Shown here piece by piece: positions 7,839 to 16,112 of a stretch of DNA of 64,000 nucleotides; positions within the stretch are counted from its first letter, which is position 1; every line of letters begins with the position of its first letter. The notes beneath the pieces are model-generated. The model did not search any database and was not told the DNA's origin. It was given only the letters and a program-made list of their open reading frames with translations. This DNA comes from CAWFKW01 sp964568655 (lineage in GTDB: Bacteria > Bacteroidota > Ignavibacteria > Tepidaquicellales > OLB5): assembly GCA_964568655.1 (NCBI GenBank), contig CAZMRG010000001.1, forward strand, positions 1 through 64,000. Reading direction: 5' to 3'. A program made the translations under genes and the position numbers.

Positions 7839-9020
7839 TTGTTGGCTGCAGAGAATCTTAATATAATACTGTCGCCGGAAGAATTTAAAGACAAGAAAGT
7901 AATTGTCTTCTTTTTTGGCACAAGGCCTGAAATAATCAAACTTTTTGTCCTTTACAGGATACTGAGAAGGTCCTCCGAGTTTTATCCTCTGCTTTATAAT
8001 ACCGCACAGCAAAAGATATCAGGCGACGTTCTTGCTAATTTGGCGATAAATTGCGATTTAACCGCTGAAGAAATTCCAAACCGCACTAGCGACCTAAATC
8101 AGTTAATTGCGCATTTACTGAACGATTTCAACAAAAAGTTCTCCGATAGTTCTCCAATAAAAAAAGAAAATATCCATGGCATTATTGTTCAGGGCGATAC
8201 CGCCTCTGCTTTTGCAGGCGCGCTGTGGGGTTTTCTTAACCAGATCCCTGTATTTCATCTTGAAGCCGGTCTGCGCACTCTGGACAGAATGAACCCGTTT
8301 CCGGAAGAGTTCATGCGCGAATCAATTGCGAGGACTGCTACAATACATTTTGCGCCTAAAGGTATCAACCGCGATAACTTAGTTAACGAAGGCATAAAAG
8401 GCGAGAAAGTATATGTGATTGGGAATACAATTAACGATGCGATATTTACGCTGATAAAAGAAAAGAAAATTAAAGAGCCTGACCAGCATAATTATATTTT
8501 AAGCACTTTGCACAGGCGCGAAAACTGGAACCACGTTACCGAATACGCGAGAATTCTAAACACGGTTATGGATGAGCAGCCGTCATATACAAAGATACTT
8601 CACCTGATGCATCCTAACCCGTTGATACAAAAAAGTTTTGAATCGGTTTTAAGCGGTAAGGCGCATGAGAAGCTTGTTATTATGAATGCAATACATGATT
8701 ACTTCGAAATGCTTGGTTATGTAAAAAATGCCGGTTCTATACTGACTGATTCCGGCGGTTTGCAGGAAGAATCATTATTCTTCAACGTGCCATGCGGTGT
8801 TTTAAGAAAGACTACTGAGCGCCCCGAAGCGCTGAAAAAAAATGCAAAGCTTCTGCCGTTTGACAGGACCGCAGTTTCATCGTTCTTAACAGAAGCGGTT
8901 CATTACCGCGAAACACACCGCTCAAAATATAATTATACTTATGGATTCGGCGACTCAAGTTACCTTGTCTATGAGCTCCTGAAAAAATTCTACGGAATAC
9001 AAACCGCGTTTACCATTTAA
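7839..9020 (+). CDS. UDP-N-acetylglucosamine 2-epimerase family protein (WecB-like)
   Basis: A 393-residue non-hydrolysing UDP-GlcNAc 2-epimerase family protein; these enzymes interconvert UDP-GlcNAc and UDP-ManNAc for surface polysaccharides. Motifs in order are FGTRPEIIK near the N-terminus, VQGDTASAFAGAL, FHLEAGLRT, PFPEEFMRES, STLHRREN, LTDSGGLQEES (UDP binding) and TTERPEAL, all in the expected positions. The frame is closed upstream by a TGA at 7821-7823, and the only usual start codons are TTG at 7839 or 7842, so a TTG start is likely. No clear ribosome-binding site is visible. The N-terminus is about 20 residues longer than typical WecB. The exact epimerised sugar is not decided by sequence. 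Confidence 0.82.
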   Translation: MLAAENLNIILSPEEFKDKKVIVFFFGTRPEIIKLFVLYRILRRSSEFYPLLYNTAQQKISGDVLANLAINCDLTAEEIPNRTSDLNQLIAHLLNDFNKKFSDSSPIKKENIHGIIVQGDTASAFAGALWGFLNQIPVFHLEAGLRTLDRMNPFPEEFMRESIARTATIHFAPKGINRDNLVNEGIKGEKVYVIGNTINDAIFTLIKEKKIKEPDQHNYILSTLHRRENWNHVTEYARILNTVMDEQPSYTKILHLMHPNPLIQKSFESVLSGKAHEKLVIMNAIHDYFEMLGYVKNAGSILTDSGGLQEESLFFNVPCGVLRKTTERPEALKKNAKLLPFDRTAVSSFLTEAVHYRETHRSKYNYTYGFGDSSYLVYELLKKFYGIQTAFTI

Positions 9021-9035
9021 TTTTGGTCCGGTTTC

Positions 9036-11738
9036 CTACCTGTCGTTTACATTGATCTGTTTCCAGCAATTATCTTTCGTTTTGCAGAATCTCCAGCCAG
9101 TATAAGATACTATCGGGGTTATGCCGTCTTTTTCTATTATTTTCATTATCTGACTCAGCATTTTATTATCCAGTTTAACCAGCGAGTACTCGCTTCGGTA
9201 GAGCATGGGGCAAATAGGGCTGCCGGTTCCTGTTTTATTTGGGTCCCCACCGCCATGGTGATAAACATTACACGCATGGCCAACTTCGTGCAGCACGCAT
9301 AAGTTCATCCAGAAATCAACAAGTACGTCAAGCTTAGCCGGATTTCTTATCTGATCGACTAAATTCTGGACTTCTTTTTTTGTGTAAACTACGCCGTCTA
9401 TCTGAAAACCTGTTGGGAATTTTTTGAGCACATTTGATAATGAATCCGCTTCAATAGTCAGCCAGTTCCTTATCCTGTCAGGGAACATCACTGTTCTGGT
9501 TGCAAATTTTGGCGGTCCGTACCCGGGGTCATTATATCCGAAAACAAATGGTTCCTGGTGTTTCCCGTACGGATCGCTCATTCCATCCACTTTAACAAGA
9601 TGGACAGCGTATTTAAGCCCGCTCGCATTGCCCCTGCAGAAATTCACCCACCTGTAATTCGCGTCAGTTTCGCTTCCGCCTTTATCACCGAACACCATGT
9701 CTTTAGTCAGCCAGTATGCTTTAATGCCGGATGCGGCTTTCCAGGATGAAATATCGAATATCTGGTTGTCATCCAGAACAAAGATCTCTTTCTGGTTCGG
9801 GTCCATTCTCACATGTTCTTTCCCTGTTGAGCCGTCAGAAACGTAAAAGCCCCGGTATTCTTCGTAATTAGTCATGCCGTCGCCGGTTTTTGCCTGCCCT
9901 GTCGGATTAGGGTCCTCGTCCCAATCGCCCGGCTTTCCGTAAACATTATTCTTTTTCTCCCAGCCGTCTGCTATTTTGTTGTTGTTCAGGTCAAGCGGTA
10001 TTGTAATAAATTTATCAGGCGTACCGTCGCCTTCGGCTTCATACCAATTGCCGTTAACTTTTACCGATGCTTTAAGCTTGCCGAATGCGCCCCAATCTCT
10101 GCTAAAAACATTAAGCTGAACAGACTGTGATTTGCCAGTGAGCGACTTAACTGCCGTTAATTTTGTTATTTGAAAATCCGGATTCAGATCGGACATCTGT
10201 ATGTCCTCATCAACATCATCATATTGTTCCATATCATTCATACATCTGCCTCTTTCTTTACTTACGTCAAACAAGGTAAAATCTATTTCTTCGGCAGTAC
10301 ATTTTTCGTCCGTACCGTCTATTGAGATTGTTGCTGTAATGGTATAGACATGGTCAGGTTCGGGCAATTCGTTTTCATCAAGCTGCGCCAGAGAAACATT
10401 GACTTTGCAATCCTTATCTTTATCTTTTGGATTTTTATTTGGCCCGCCGTCAGGGCCGCCATCAGGTCCCCCGTTACCAAGCCTTTGGTTTGATGTGTTT
10501 GCGGGCGCGAATACCAACCCGTTTATGTTGCTTAAGCCGGTAACATGATTGCTGTTTCCGCCTTTTTTATTGCCGGTCTGGATTTCTGTTACAAATTTAT
10601 TAAGTGCATTGACGGAAACTGAATATCCGTTTTGCGTCCATCCGCTTTTATCAAGAAGAGAGTTTAGAGTATATTCGATTGATTTTAACTTAGTAAGCGT
10701 TGATAATGATTCGCCCTGCAGCCGTTCTGATTTTTTCTTTCCGAATGATTTTTTTACCAGACCGATAAAATCATCAGAGTCCTTCTTTATGCCGGAGTCG
10801 TCTGTCAGCGTATTCTCAACCGTCGTTTCTTCATTTGTTGAAATATTTTTTATAACGGCATTCTTAAATTTCGAAGCTCCTGCTTCATAATTGAGTTCTA
10901 TTCTACATGAGCCGTCATCAAGTGAAACTATGTTGCCGTTATTATCTTTTTGTACGTTAACATCCGAGGGTATATAAACCTCTACATTTGATTTCTTATA
11001 TCCTTCCGGAAAGCATCGCATAAAAACTCCGTCGCCGATGGAAGTCCATGTTCCTGCGCTGATGTTTTTGCTTCCTTTTCCGATTGGCGCAATTCCGGTT
11101 TTAACGGCAATGTTCTCAACGTCCTCGTACGTCGAGCCCGCGTCGCTTAGCTTGCCCCGTAAACCGGTATAAAAATCAACAACATTCTTAGCATCCTGGG
11201 GCAGCAGGTCATAGGCTATTTGCTTTGTGTCAACTTCCATCTGTGCAATGTCTTCAGGATTCAGCAGGGGCTTTACTCTTATCTGAAAGTCCAGTGGATA
11301 AGAGCTGAATTTTTGCCCTGCTTCTATGCCCCAAACCAAAAGCTGAACATCTTTCTGATCAATTTCGGGATGTTCAGAGAACCTGCTTAAAACTGTCTTG
11401 ATCAAATCCGCTTTGGCTCCTTTAAGCGGCGCAACTAAATATCCCGCGCCTTCTGTAGGAGCATAAGCGCCGGCATGCAGGCAAAATGTATTAAACCTGA
11501 ATTTATAGTACCCCGGGCTTAAGTTTGTATTGAATTGAGCGTCCTGCTCAAGGTTCAGCTGTTTATCCAGGTTGTTAAGCCACAGCGCGCTCGGGTAAGC
11601 GTCTTTGATGCTTGTAGTAACCGCGTCTTCAAATACATCGCCCACGCCGGGAATCTTCTTCAATATATCGTCAAGCTGGGAGTAAGAATTACACGTAAAT
11701 AGCAGAAGTGAAAAGATTGTTACGACAGTCTTTTTCAT
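9036..11738 (-). CDS. Secreted metzincin-like metalloprotease homologue with calcium-loop region
   Basis: A 900-residue exported protein with a signal peptide at residues 1-21 (MKKTVVTIFSLLLF core). Near the C-terminus is HEVGHACNVYHH: His817, Glu818, His821 and His827 fit the zinc motif HExxHxxxxxH. About 16 residues later, SPICPMLYR could supply a Met-turn, so a metzincin-like zinc peptidase fold is likely. Around 600-650 are EF-hand or thrombospondin-type acidic loops (DLNNNKIADGWE, then GDGMTNYEEY) that usually bind calcium. A GGPDGGPDGGP linker near 430-440 separates an N-terminal region of unknown fold. There is no T9SS sorting tail, so the export route beyond the inner membrane is unclear. 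The substrate is unknown. The middle 400 residues match nothing I recognise. Confidence 0.6.
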   Translation of the reverse strand: MKKTVVTIFSLLLFTCNSYSQLDDILKKIPGVGDVFEDAVTTSIKDAYPSALWLNNLDKQLNLEQDAQFNTNLSPGYYKFRFNTFCLHAGAYAPTEGAGYLVAPLKGAKADLIKTVLSRFSEHPEIDQKDVQLLVWGIEAGQKFSSYPLDFQIRVKPLLNPEDIAQMEVDTKQIAYDLLPQDAKNVVDFYTGLRGKLSDAGSTYEDVENIAVKTGIAPIGKGSKNISAGTWTSIGDGVFMRCFPEGYKKSNVEVYIPSDVNVQKDNNGNIVSLDDGSCRIELNYEAGASKFKNAVIKNISTNEETTVENTLTDDSGIKKDSDDFIGLVKKSFGKKKSERLQGESLSTLTKLKSIEYTLNSLLDKSGWTQNGYSVSVNALNKFVTEIQTGNKKGGNSNHVTGLSNINGLVFAPANTSNQRLGNGGPDGGPDGGPNKNPKDKDKDCKVNVSLAQLDENELPEPDHVYTITATISIDGTDEKCTAEEIDFTLFDVSKERGRCMNDMEQYDDVDEDIQMSDLNPDFQITKLTAVKSLTGKSQSVQLNVFSRDWGAFGKLKASVKVNGNWYEAEGDGTPDKFITIPLDLNNNKIADGWEKKNNVYGKPGDWDEDPNPTGQAKTGDGMTNYEEYRGFYVSDGSTGKEHVRMDPNQKEIFVLDDNQIFDISSWKAASGIKAYWLTKDMVFGDKGGSETDANYRWVNFCRGNASGLKYAVHLVKVDGMSDPYGKHQEPFVFGYNDPGYGPPKFATRTVMFPDRIRNWLTIEADSLSNVLKKFPTGFQIDGVVYTKKEVQNLVDQIRNPAKLDVLVDFWMNLCVLHEVGHACNVYHHGGGDPNKTGTGSPICPMLYRSEYSLVKLDNKMLSQIMKIIEKDGITPIVSYTGWRFCKTKDNCWKQINVNDR

Positions 11739-11817
11739 TGTTTTGCTGATTGATTGTTTTAGATGGAAGTAAATATCGGAATAAAAACTTTAAAATGCTT
11801 AACGTATGGCGTGAGAT

Positions 11818-13431
11818 TTAAGCGCGGGACTTTTTTAAATGTACAAATCCAAAGAAATTTAACCAAAAATTTACGGTTAATAAAACCAGCAGGGCTATTA
11901 TACTTTGAAAGACGCTTTGGTAAACGTATAGCTGGATAAACACAATTCCGGCTCCGAATATAAGCGGATAAAACATTCCTGATAACTTTTGAATTGAATT
12001 AAGAAACGTATTTTCTTTTGTGAACGGAAGCGCACGGCTCACAATATTAAAAACGGAGTTGTATAAATTTGCCGAAGCGAATATAAATAAAGCAGCCAGA
12101 GCTGCCTGCCACAGCGGCATCCTGAAAGCGAAAATAGCTCCGATAATAATACACACGGGCAGGATAAGGTACACAGTGAAAAATTTTCTTACGCCATTTT
12201 TAAAACGTTTTTTTCCGCCAAGGGGATATGATTCATATACCCATGATGCTCCGGGATGATTTGTAATTTTCATACCCAGTACCGCTGTGTTCAGAACTAC
12301 AAGAACAGAGAGCATTATGGATATGTGAAATACCGGCCTCAAAACGAAAAAACCGGATTCAAACGGCGGAGGGAGCTGGTTTGTCAAAAGCGCAAATATG
12401 GCTAATCCCCCGGGAATAATGATCATCGGGATTATGTTAAGTTTCATGGCTTTATCCTGCCTGAACATACTTTTCATTAATCCAAAAGATGAGCGTTCCG
12501 CTCTGTTTCTAAGGTAGACTGATTCTATTAATCCGCCAAAAGCGCCGCTCCCCTGTCTTTCATATCCGGCTAATCCGGAGCCGGGCGAGTAACCTGCGTA
12601 AAAAATCTTTTCTTTGATAACATCCAGATTCTCTTCAAGGTACATCCTGAGGCTTAAATAGCTCAGGTAAAATATCACCAGCGGGAGAGATATCTTAAAC
12701 AATAAGGCAATTCCAAATTCGTACTGAATTCTTGCAGATAAAAAAGCATACCATGACTGCGGGAAAAAATCTGTCAGGTTTTTCTTCTCGAGAAGATGCA
12801 GGTAATTAACCGAGCCGGAGCCCGGCCTGCCTGATATACCATACGAGACGAGCTGGTAACCGATTATCAACAATAATACCAGAAGTAACTGGAAAAACAG
12901 CGTGTATACGCTCAGGCGTTTTGTTTTGAGAATTCTTAAAGCTATGCTGTAAACAAGCAGGAGTATATTAACTGTAAAAAAACACATCATGTATCCTGCA
13001 ATAATATACATAATTGAACGCGGAACCGATCTCATCATCGTATAGTAGAACACTGCGCCGGGAGCAAACAGCGGAATTGTTAGAATAAAAATGTACCTGT
13101 TCAGCATATACATTTTCGCCCTTGCAACCAGCCTGCCCGAAACAGGCATCGCGCTGAATATATCCGACTCATTTTTAGACACAATCAGGTTATCAAGCTC
13201 GCTGGATATAGTGAAAGAGATAATTAACGAATAAAACAAATAAGTAAGAAAAGTATATTCAAAACCGGTTGGGTCGGTATTTTGCTTAACCAGCAGCAAA
13301 GGCAGAAAACATCCCGGAATAAGATAAGTTATCATAAGAAAAACTATCTTCTTTCCCGTGCCTGCGCGGCCCCTGGTTTCAAGCTTAAGCAAAAGCTTGC
13401 CCATGGTCTTTACTTTTCTGAAGTCAATCAT
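11818..13431 (-). CDS. Polytopic membrane protein, ABC-2-type permease-like
   Basis: A 537-residue protein with roughly twelve hydrophobic segments in two halves separated by a charged loop (about 270-330). The early stretch SELDNLIVSKNESDIFSAMP resembles ABC-2-type exporter permeases, where it precedes the membrane core. No ATPase gene is adjacent, so either the partner is elsewhere or the protein is not an ABC component. It begins 13 bases downstream of mltG on the same strand, which suggests co-transcription. The substrate is unknown. Confidence 0.5.
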   Translation of the reverse strand: MIDFRKVKTMGKLLLKLETRGRAGTGKKIVFLMITYLIPGCFLPLLLVKQNTDPTGFEYTFLTYLFYSLIISFTISSELDNLIVSKNESDIFSAMPVSGRLVARAKMYMLNRYIFILTIPLFAPGAVFYYTMMRSVPRSIMYIIAGYMMCFFTVNILLLVYSIALRILKTKRLSVYTLFFQLLLVLLLIIGYQLVSYGISGRPGSGSVNYLHLLEKKNLTDFFPQSWYAFLSARIQYEFGIALLFKISLPLVIFYLSYLSLRMYLEENLDVIKEKIFYAGYSPGSGLAGYERQGSGAFGGLIESVYLRNRAERSSFGLMKSMFRQDKAMKLNIIPMIIIPGGLAIFALLTNQLPPPFESGFFVLRPVFHISIMLSVLVVLNTAVLGMKITNHPGASWVYESYPLGGKKRFKNGVRKFFTVYLILPVCIIIGAIFAFRMPLWQAALAALFIFASANLYNSVFNIVSRALPFTKENTFLNSIQKLSGMFYPLIFGAGIVFIQLYVYQSVFQSIIALLVLLTVNFWLNFFGFVHLKKSRA

Positions 13432-13444
13432 GATCTTATAATTC

Positions 13445-14509
13445 TCACTTATTCTTTTCTTCTTCCTGTTTCTTCTCTTCGTCCTGCTTTTTCTTTTCTT
13501 CCAGGTATTTCTTATATTCTATTATATTTTTTTTATGCTGTTCATAGTTTTCAGCATAGCGGTGGGAACCATCGCCTTTTGCGACAAAGTAAATATAATT
13601 ATTATCCTCCGGGTATAACGCGGCCATAATTGAACCTAAACCCGGGCTGTTTATCGGTCCCGGCGGCAACCCTCTGTTCAGGTAAGTATTATAGGGCGAT
13701 GGAAATTTCAGATCGCTGTACATCAACTGTCTTTTTGGCCCGTTTGGCAGGGCAAACTGCACAGTTGGGTCGGCTTCAAGCCTCATGCCTTTTTTAATCC
13801 TGTTATAATATACGCCTGCAATTGTTTTTTTCTCCGGTTCATAGCGCGTTTCGCCTTCAATTATCGAAGCCATTGTGATGAGATCTTTTAGCGACATTTT
13901 TCTGTTCGACATTTCATCTGTCATTTCAGCGGTTATTTTCTTCCTGAATTCAGCCGCCATCACTCTCACAACCTCCTGTTCACGGTTTCCGTTTGCGCTG
14001 TACGAGATCTGGTATGTTTCAGGGAAAAGAAATCCCTCAAGATTATCCGCTTTAACTCCAAGCAGGCTTATTAAACTGTCGTTATATGTTTCCCTTACAA
14101 ACCGCGCCGAATCCATTCCATACAGCCGCTGAAGCAGCCTGCCTGTTTGCCGCACGTTCATTCCCTCAGGAATGGTTATTGTATATGTCCTTAAAAGGTT
14201 CCCGTCGGTTATGGTTTTGAGCACACTCAGATTTGTCAGCCCGTTATCGAATTTATATTCGCCGGGAATAATTTCTTCCTGGTAGCCAAGCAGCTTTCCC
14301 GCGATAATGAAGAGATATTTGTTAAATATCACCTGGCTTGCTTCAAGCTTTCCGGCAACGGACCGCAAATTATCGCCTTTTACTATCTTAACCACCGCAT
14401 CTTCGCCAGTATTGCGGTATATCCTGGTCCAAAATGTAAGATACAGCAAAAGGAAAATAAAAAACGACGTGAAAAATACGGAAGGGAAAACTAAACGCTG
14501 TATCCTCAT
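13445..14509 (-). CDS. mltG: Endolytic transglycosylase MltG
   Basis: A 354-residue MltG/YceG protein, an inner-membrane lytic transglycosylase that cuts nascent glycan strands. It has one N-terminal membrane anchor (about 8-28), a LysM-like region (about 40-100) with VKIVKGDNLRSVA, and the YceG catalytic domain. The catalytic Glu is E218 in ASIIEGET, with EGFLFPETY before it and the conserved ADPTVQFAL, PSPYNTY and RGLPPGPINSPG motifs after it. The C-terminus ends in a lysine/glutamate-rich tail (about 325-354) not needed for the fold. It starts at ATG. The ABC-2-like permease gene follows 13 bases after its stop. Confidence 0.93.
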   Translation of the reverse strand: MRIQRLVFPSVFFTSFFIFLLLYLTFWTRIYRNTGEDAVVKIVKGDNLRSVAGKLEASQVIFNKYLFIIAGKLLGYQEEIIPGEYKFDNGLTNLSVLKTITDGNLLRTYTITIPEGMNVRQTGRLLQRLYGMDSARFVRETYNDSLISLLGVKADNLEGFLFPETYQISYSANGNREQEVVRVMAAEFRKKITAEMTDEMSNRKMSLKDLITMASIIEGETRYEPEKKTIAGVYYNRIKKGMRLEADPTVQFALPNGPKRQLMYSDLKFPSPYNTYLNRGLPPGPINSPGLGSIMAALYPEDNNYIYFVAKGDGSHRYAENYEQHKKNIIEYKKYLEEKKKQDEEKKQEEEKNK

Positions 14510-14626
14510 CAGTAATTACAGCCTATAATTATCACAGAAAACAATGATTTCAAATTGTTATCGTAAGACGAAAATGTTAATGAATGGAGCTAATTTAAGC
14601 GTTAATTAATTTATGTAAAAGATATA

Positions 14627-15925
14627 TTATTTTGACAATGTCATCTTCATGGTTTTGGAGAAAACAGAGGAACCTGATTGTTTTGATCCGCTCACCAGAA
14701 GCCTGCAAAAATACGTCCCGCTGCTGAATCCTGAGGCATCCCAATTGATTTCATATGTGCCGGCCCTGAGGTCCTGGTTAACCAGTGTAGCAGTTTCTTC
14801 GCCTAGTTCGTTATAAATTTTCAAAACAACATTTTGGTTTGCCGATGAAGCTGACCGAAGGTCAAAACGTATTTTTGTTACAGGATTAAACGGATTGGGA
14901 TAGTTTTGATGCAGACTGTAATCAGTTGGCATTGTGTTGGAAATGGGTTCAATCCCAACAAGCGGCACATAAAAATAAACAGACCAAAGCCGCTCAACAG
15001 TATTAGAAATTTGTGCAAACCAGTTTTGCCCGCCATCCGTTGACTTATATAATACAGACCCATTATACCCGCCAACAACCCACCCGGTATGCAAATCTAT
15101 AAAATCTACTGTTTCGAGCCTTGTAGATGTCCCTATTGTGCCTGCGGACCACGTATTGCCGGCGTCGGTTGTTAAGCGGAGCGTACCCAGATCAGCCGCA
15201 ATCCATCCATAAACGCCAATGAAAAATATAGAAAATATGTGCTGTGTTGTGCCGCTTGTGACTCCAACCCAGTTAGCGCCCTGGTTAGTTGTTTTTTGGA
15301 TCGCGCCCGCTGACCCCGCTATAAAACCTGTTTGTTGTGAAAGAAAATATGCGGTAAAAAGATTTGACGTTGTTCCGCTGTTTATTACGGACCAAGTATT
15401 GCCCCCGTCAGTTGTTTTTAGCAGCATACCGCTCCAGCCCGTTATCCAGCCATTTAATGAATCTGAAAATACTATAGTTTCGAGAGTAATACTTGTCAGT
15501 CCTGAATCAATTGAACGCCAGTTAGCGCCGGCATTGGTTGTTTTTAAAATTGTGCCGTGATCGCCAATCAAAAAACCTGTAAGTGAATTTAAAAAACTCA
15601 CTCCGGTATACCACATGTTGGTTATCCCTGTTGATTGTTCTATCCATGTTTCTCCGGTATTGGTAGTCTTTAATAATACTCCTGCTCCGCCGCCTTCTGT
15701 TCCGCCCGCTACCCAGCCTGTATTCTCGTTAATAAAGCAAGAATTCCATAATCCAAGCGATGTGCCGGAAGGTTTTTGAATCCAGTTGGCGCCGCCATTT
15801 GTGGTTTTAAGCAGTGTGCCGTGATCCCCAAACACAAATCCTGTTTGAGAAAAAGATATATTATATGTTAATGAAATTATTATAAGAAAGGAAAGTGATC
15901 TTGTTCTAACAGCATGTAAGTTCAT
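14627..15925 (-). CDS. T9SS cargo with Ycf48-like propeller repeats
   Basis: A 432-residue secreted protein. After a signal peptide come about seven repeats built around GTLLKTTNGGANW, GVLLKTTNTGETW, GTILKTTNAGANW and similar, the Ycf48/photosystem-stability-factor type propeller. The last ~95 residues are a type-A T9SS sorting domain (YSLHQNYPNPFNP, then AGTYEINWDAS and the final MKMTLSK). The protein should be exported by Sec and T9SS and held at the surface or released. An upstream TTG (15955) is in frame, but I chose the ATG at 15925 because GGAGG lies at ideal distance before it. A -7 element sits 27 bases further up. The ligand or function is unknown. Confidence 0.82.
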   Translation of the reverse strand: MNLHAVRTRSLSFLIIISLTYNISFSQTGFVFGDHGTLLKTTNGGANWIQKPSGTSLGLWNSCFINENTGWVAGGTEGGGAGVLLKTTNTGETWIEQSTGITNMWYTGVSFLNSLTGFLIGDHGTILKTTNAGANWRSIDSGLTSITLETIVFSDSLNGWITGWSGMLLKTTDGGNTWSVINSGTTSNLFTAYFLSQQTGFIAGSAGAIQKTTNQGANWVGVTSGTTQHIFSIFFIGVYGWIAADLGTLRLTTDAGNTWSAGTIGTSTRLETVDFIDLHTGWVVGGYNGSVLYKSTDGGQNWFAQISNTVERLWSVYFYVPLVGIEPISNTMPTDYSLHQNYPNPFNPVTKIRFDLRSASSANQNVVLKIYNELGEETATLVNQDLRAGTYEINWDASGFSSGTYFCRLLVSGSKQSGSSVFSKTMKMTLSK

Positions 15926-15952
15926 AAGAGGCCTCCAATAATTTATCCTGTT

Positions 15953-15984
15953 CAAATATACTTAACGGTTTCAGGGTTTTCAAT
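15953..15984 (-). promoter_or_regulatory. Bacteroidota-type promoter for the Ycf48-like gene
   Basis: On the minus strand, ATTG and TATATTTG (plus coordinates 15953-15960) are spaced by 20 bases, matching the -33/-7 arrangement of Bacteroidota. The start codon with a GGAGG site lies 27 bases downstream. Confidence 0.6.
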
Positions 15985-16112
15985 CTATTAGCTTTAAAGC
16001 TTTTTAGCAGGTTAAACTTAAGAATTTTTGAGCATAGAATAAGATTTCAAGGATAACTATATTTAAAAATTCCAAAATAAGATATTTTACAATCTAGAAT
16101 CTTTCAGAATAA

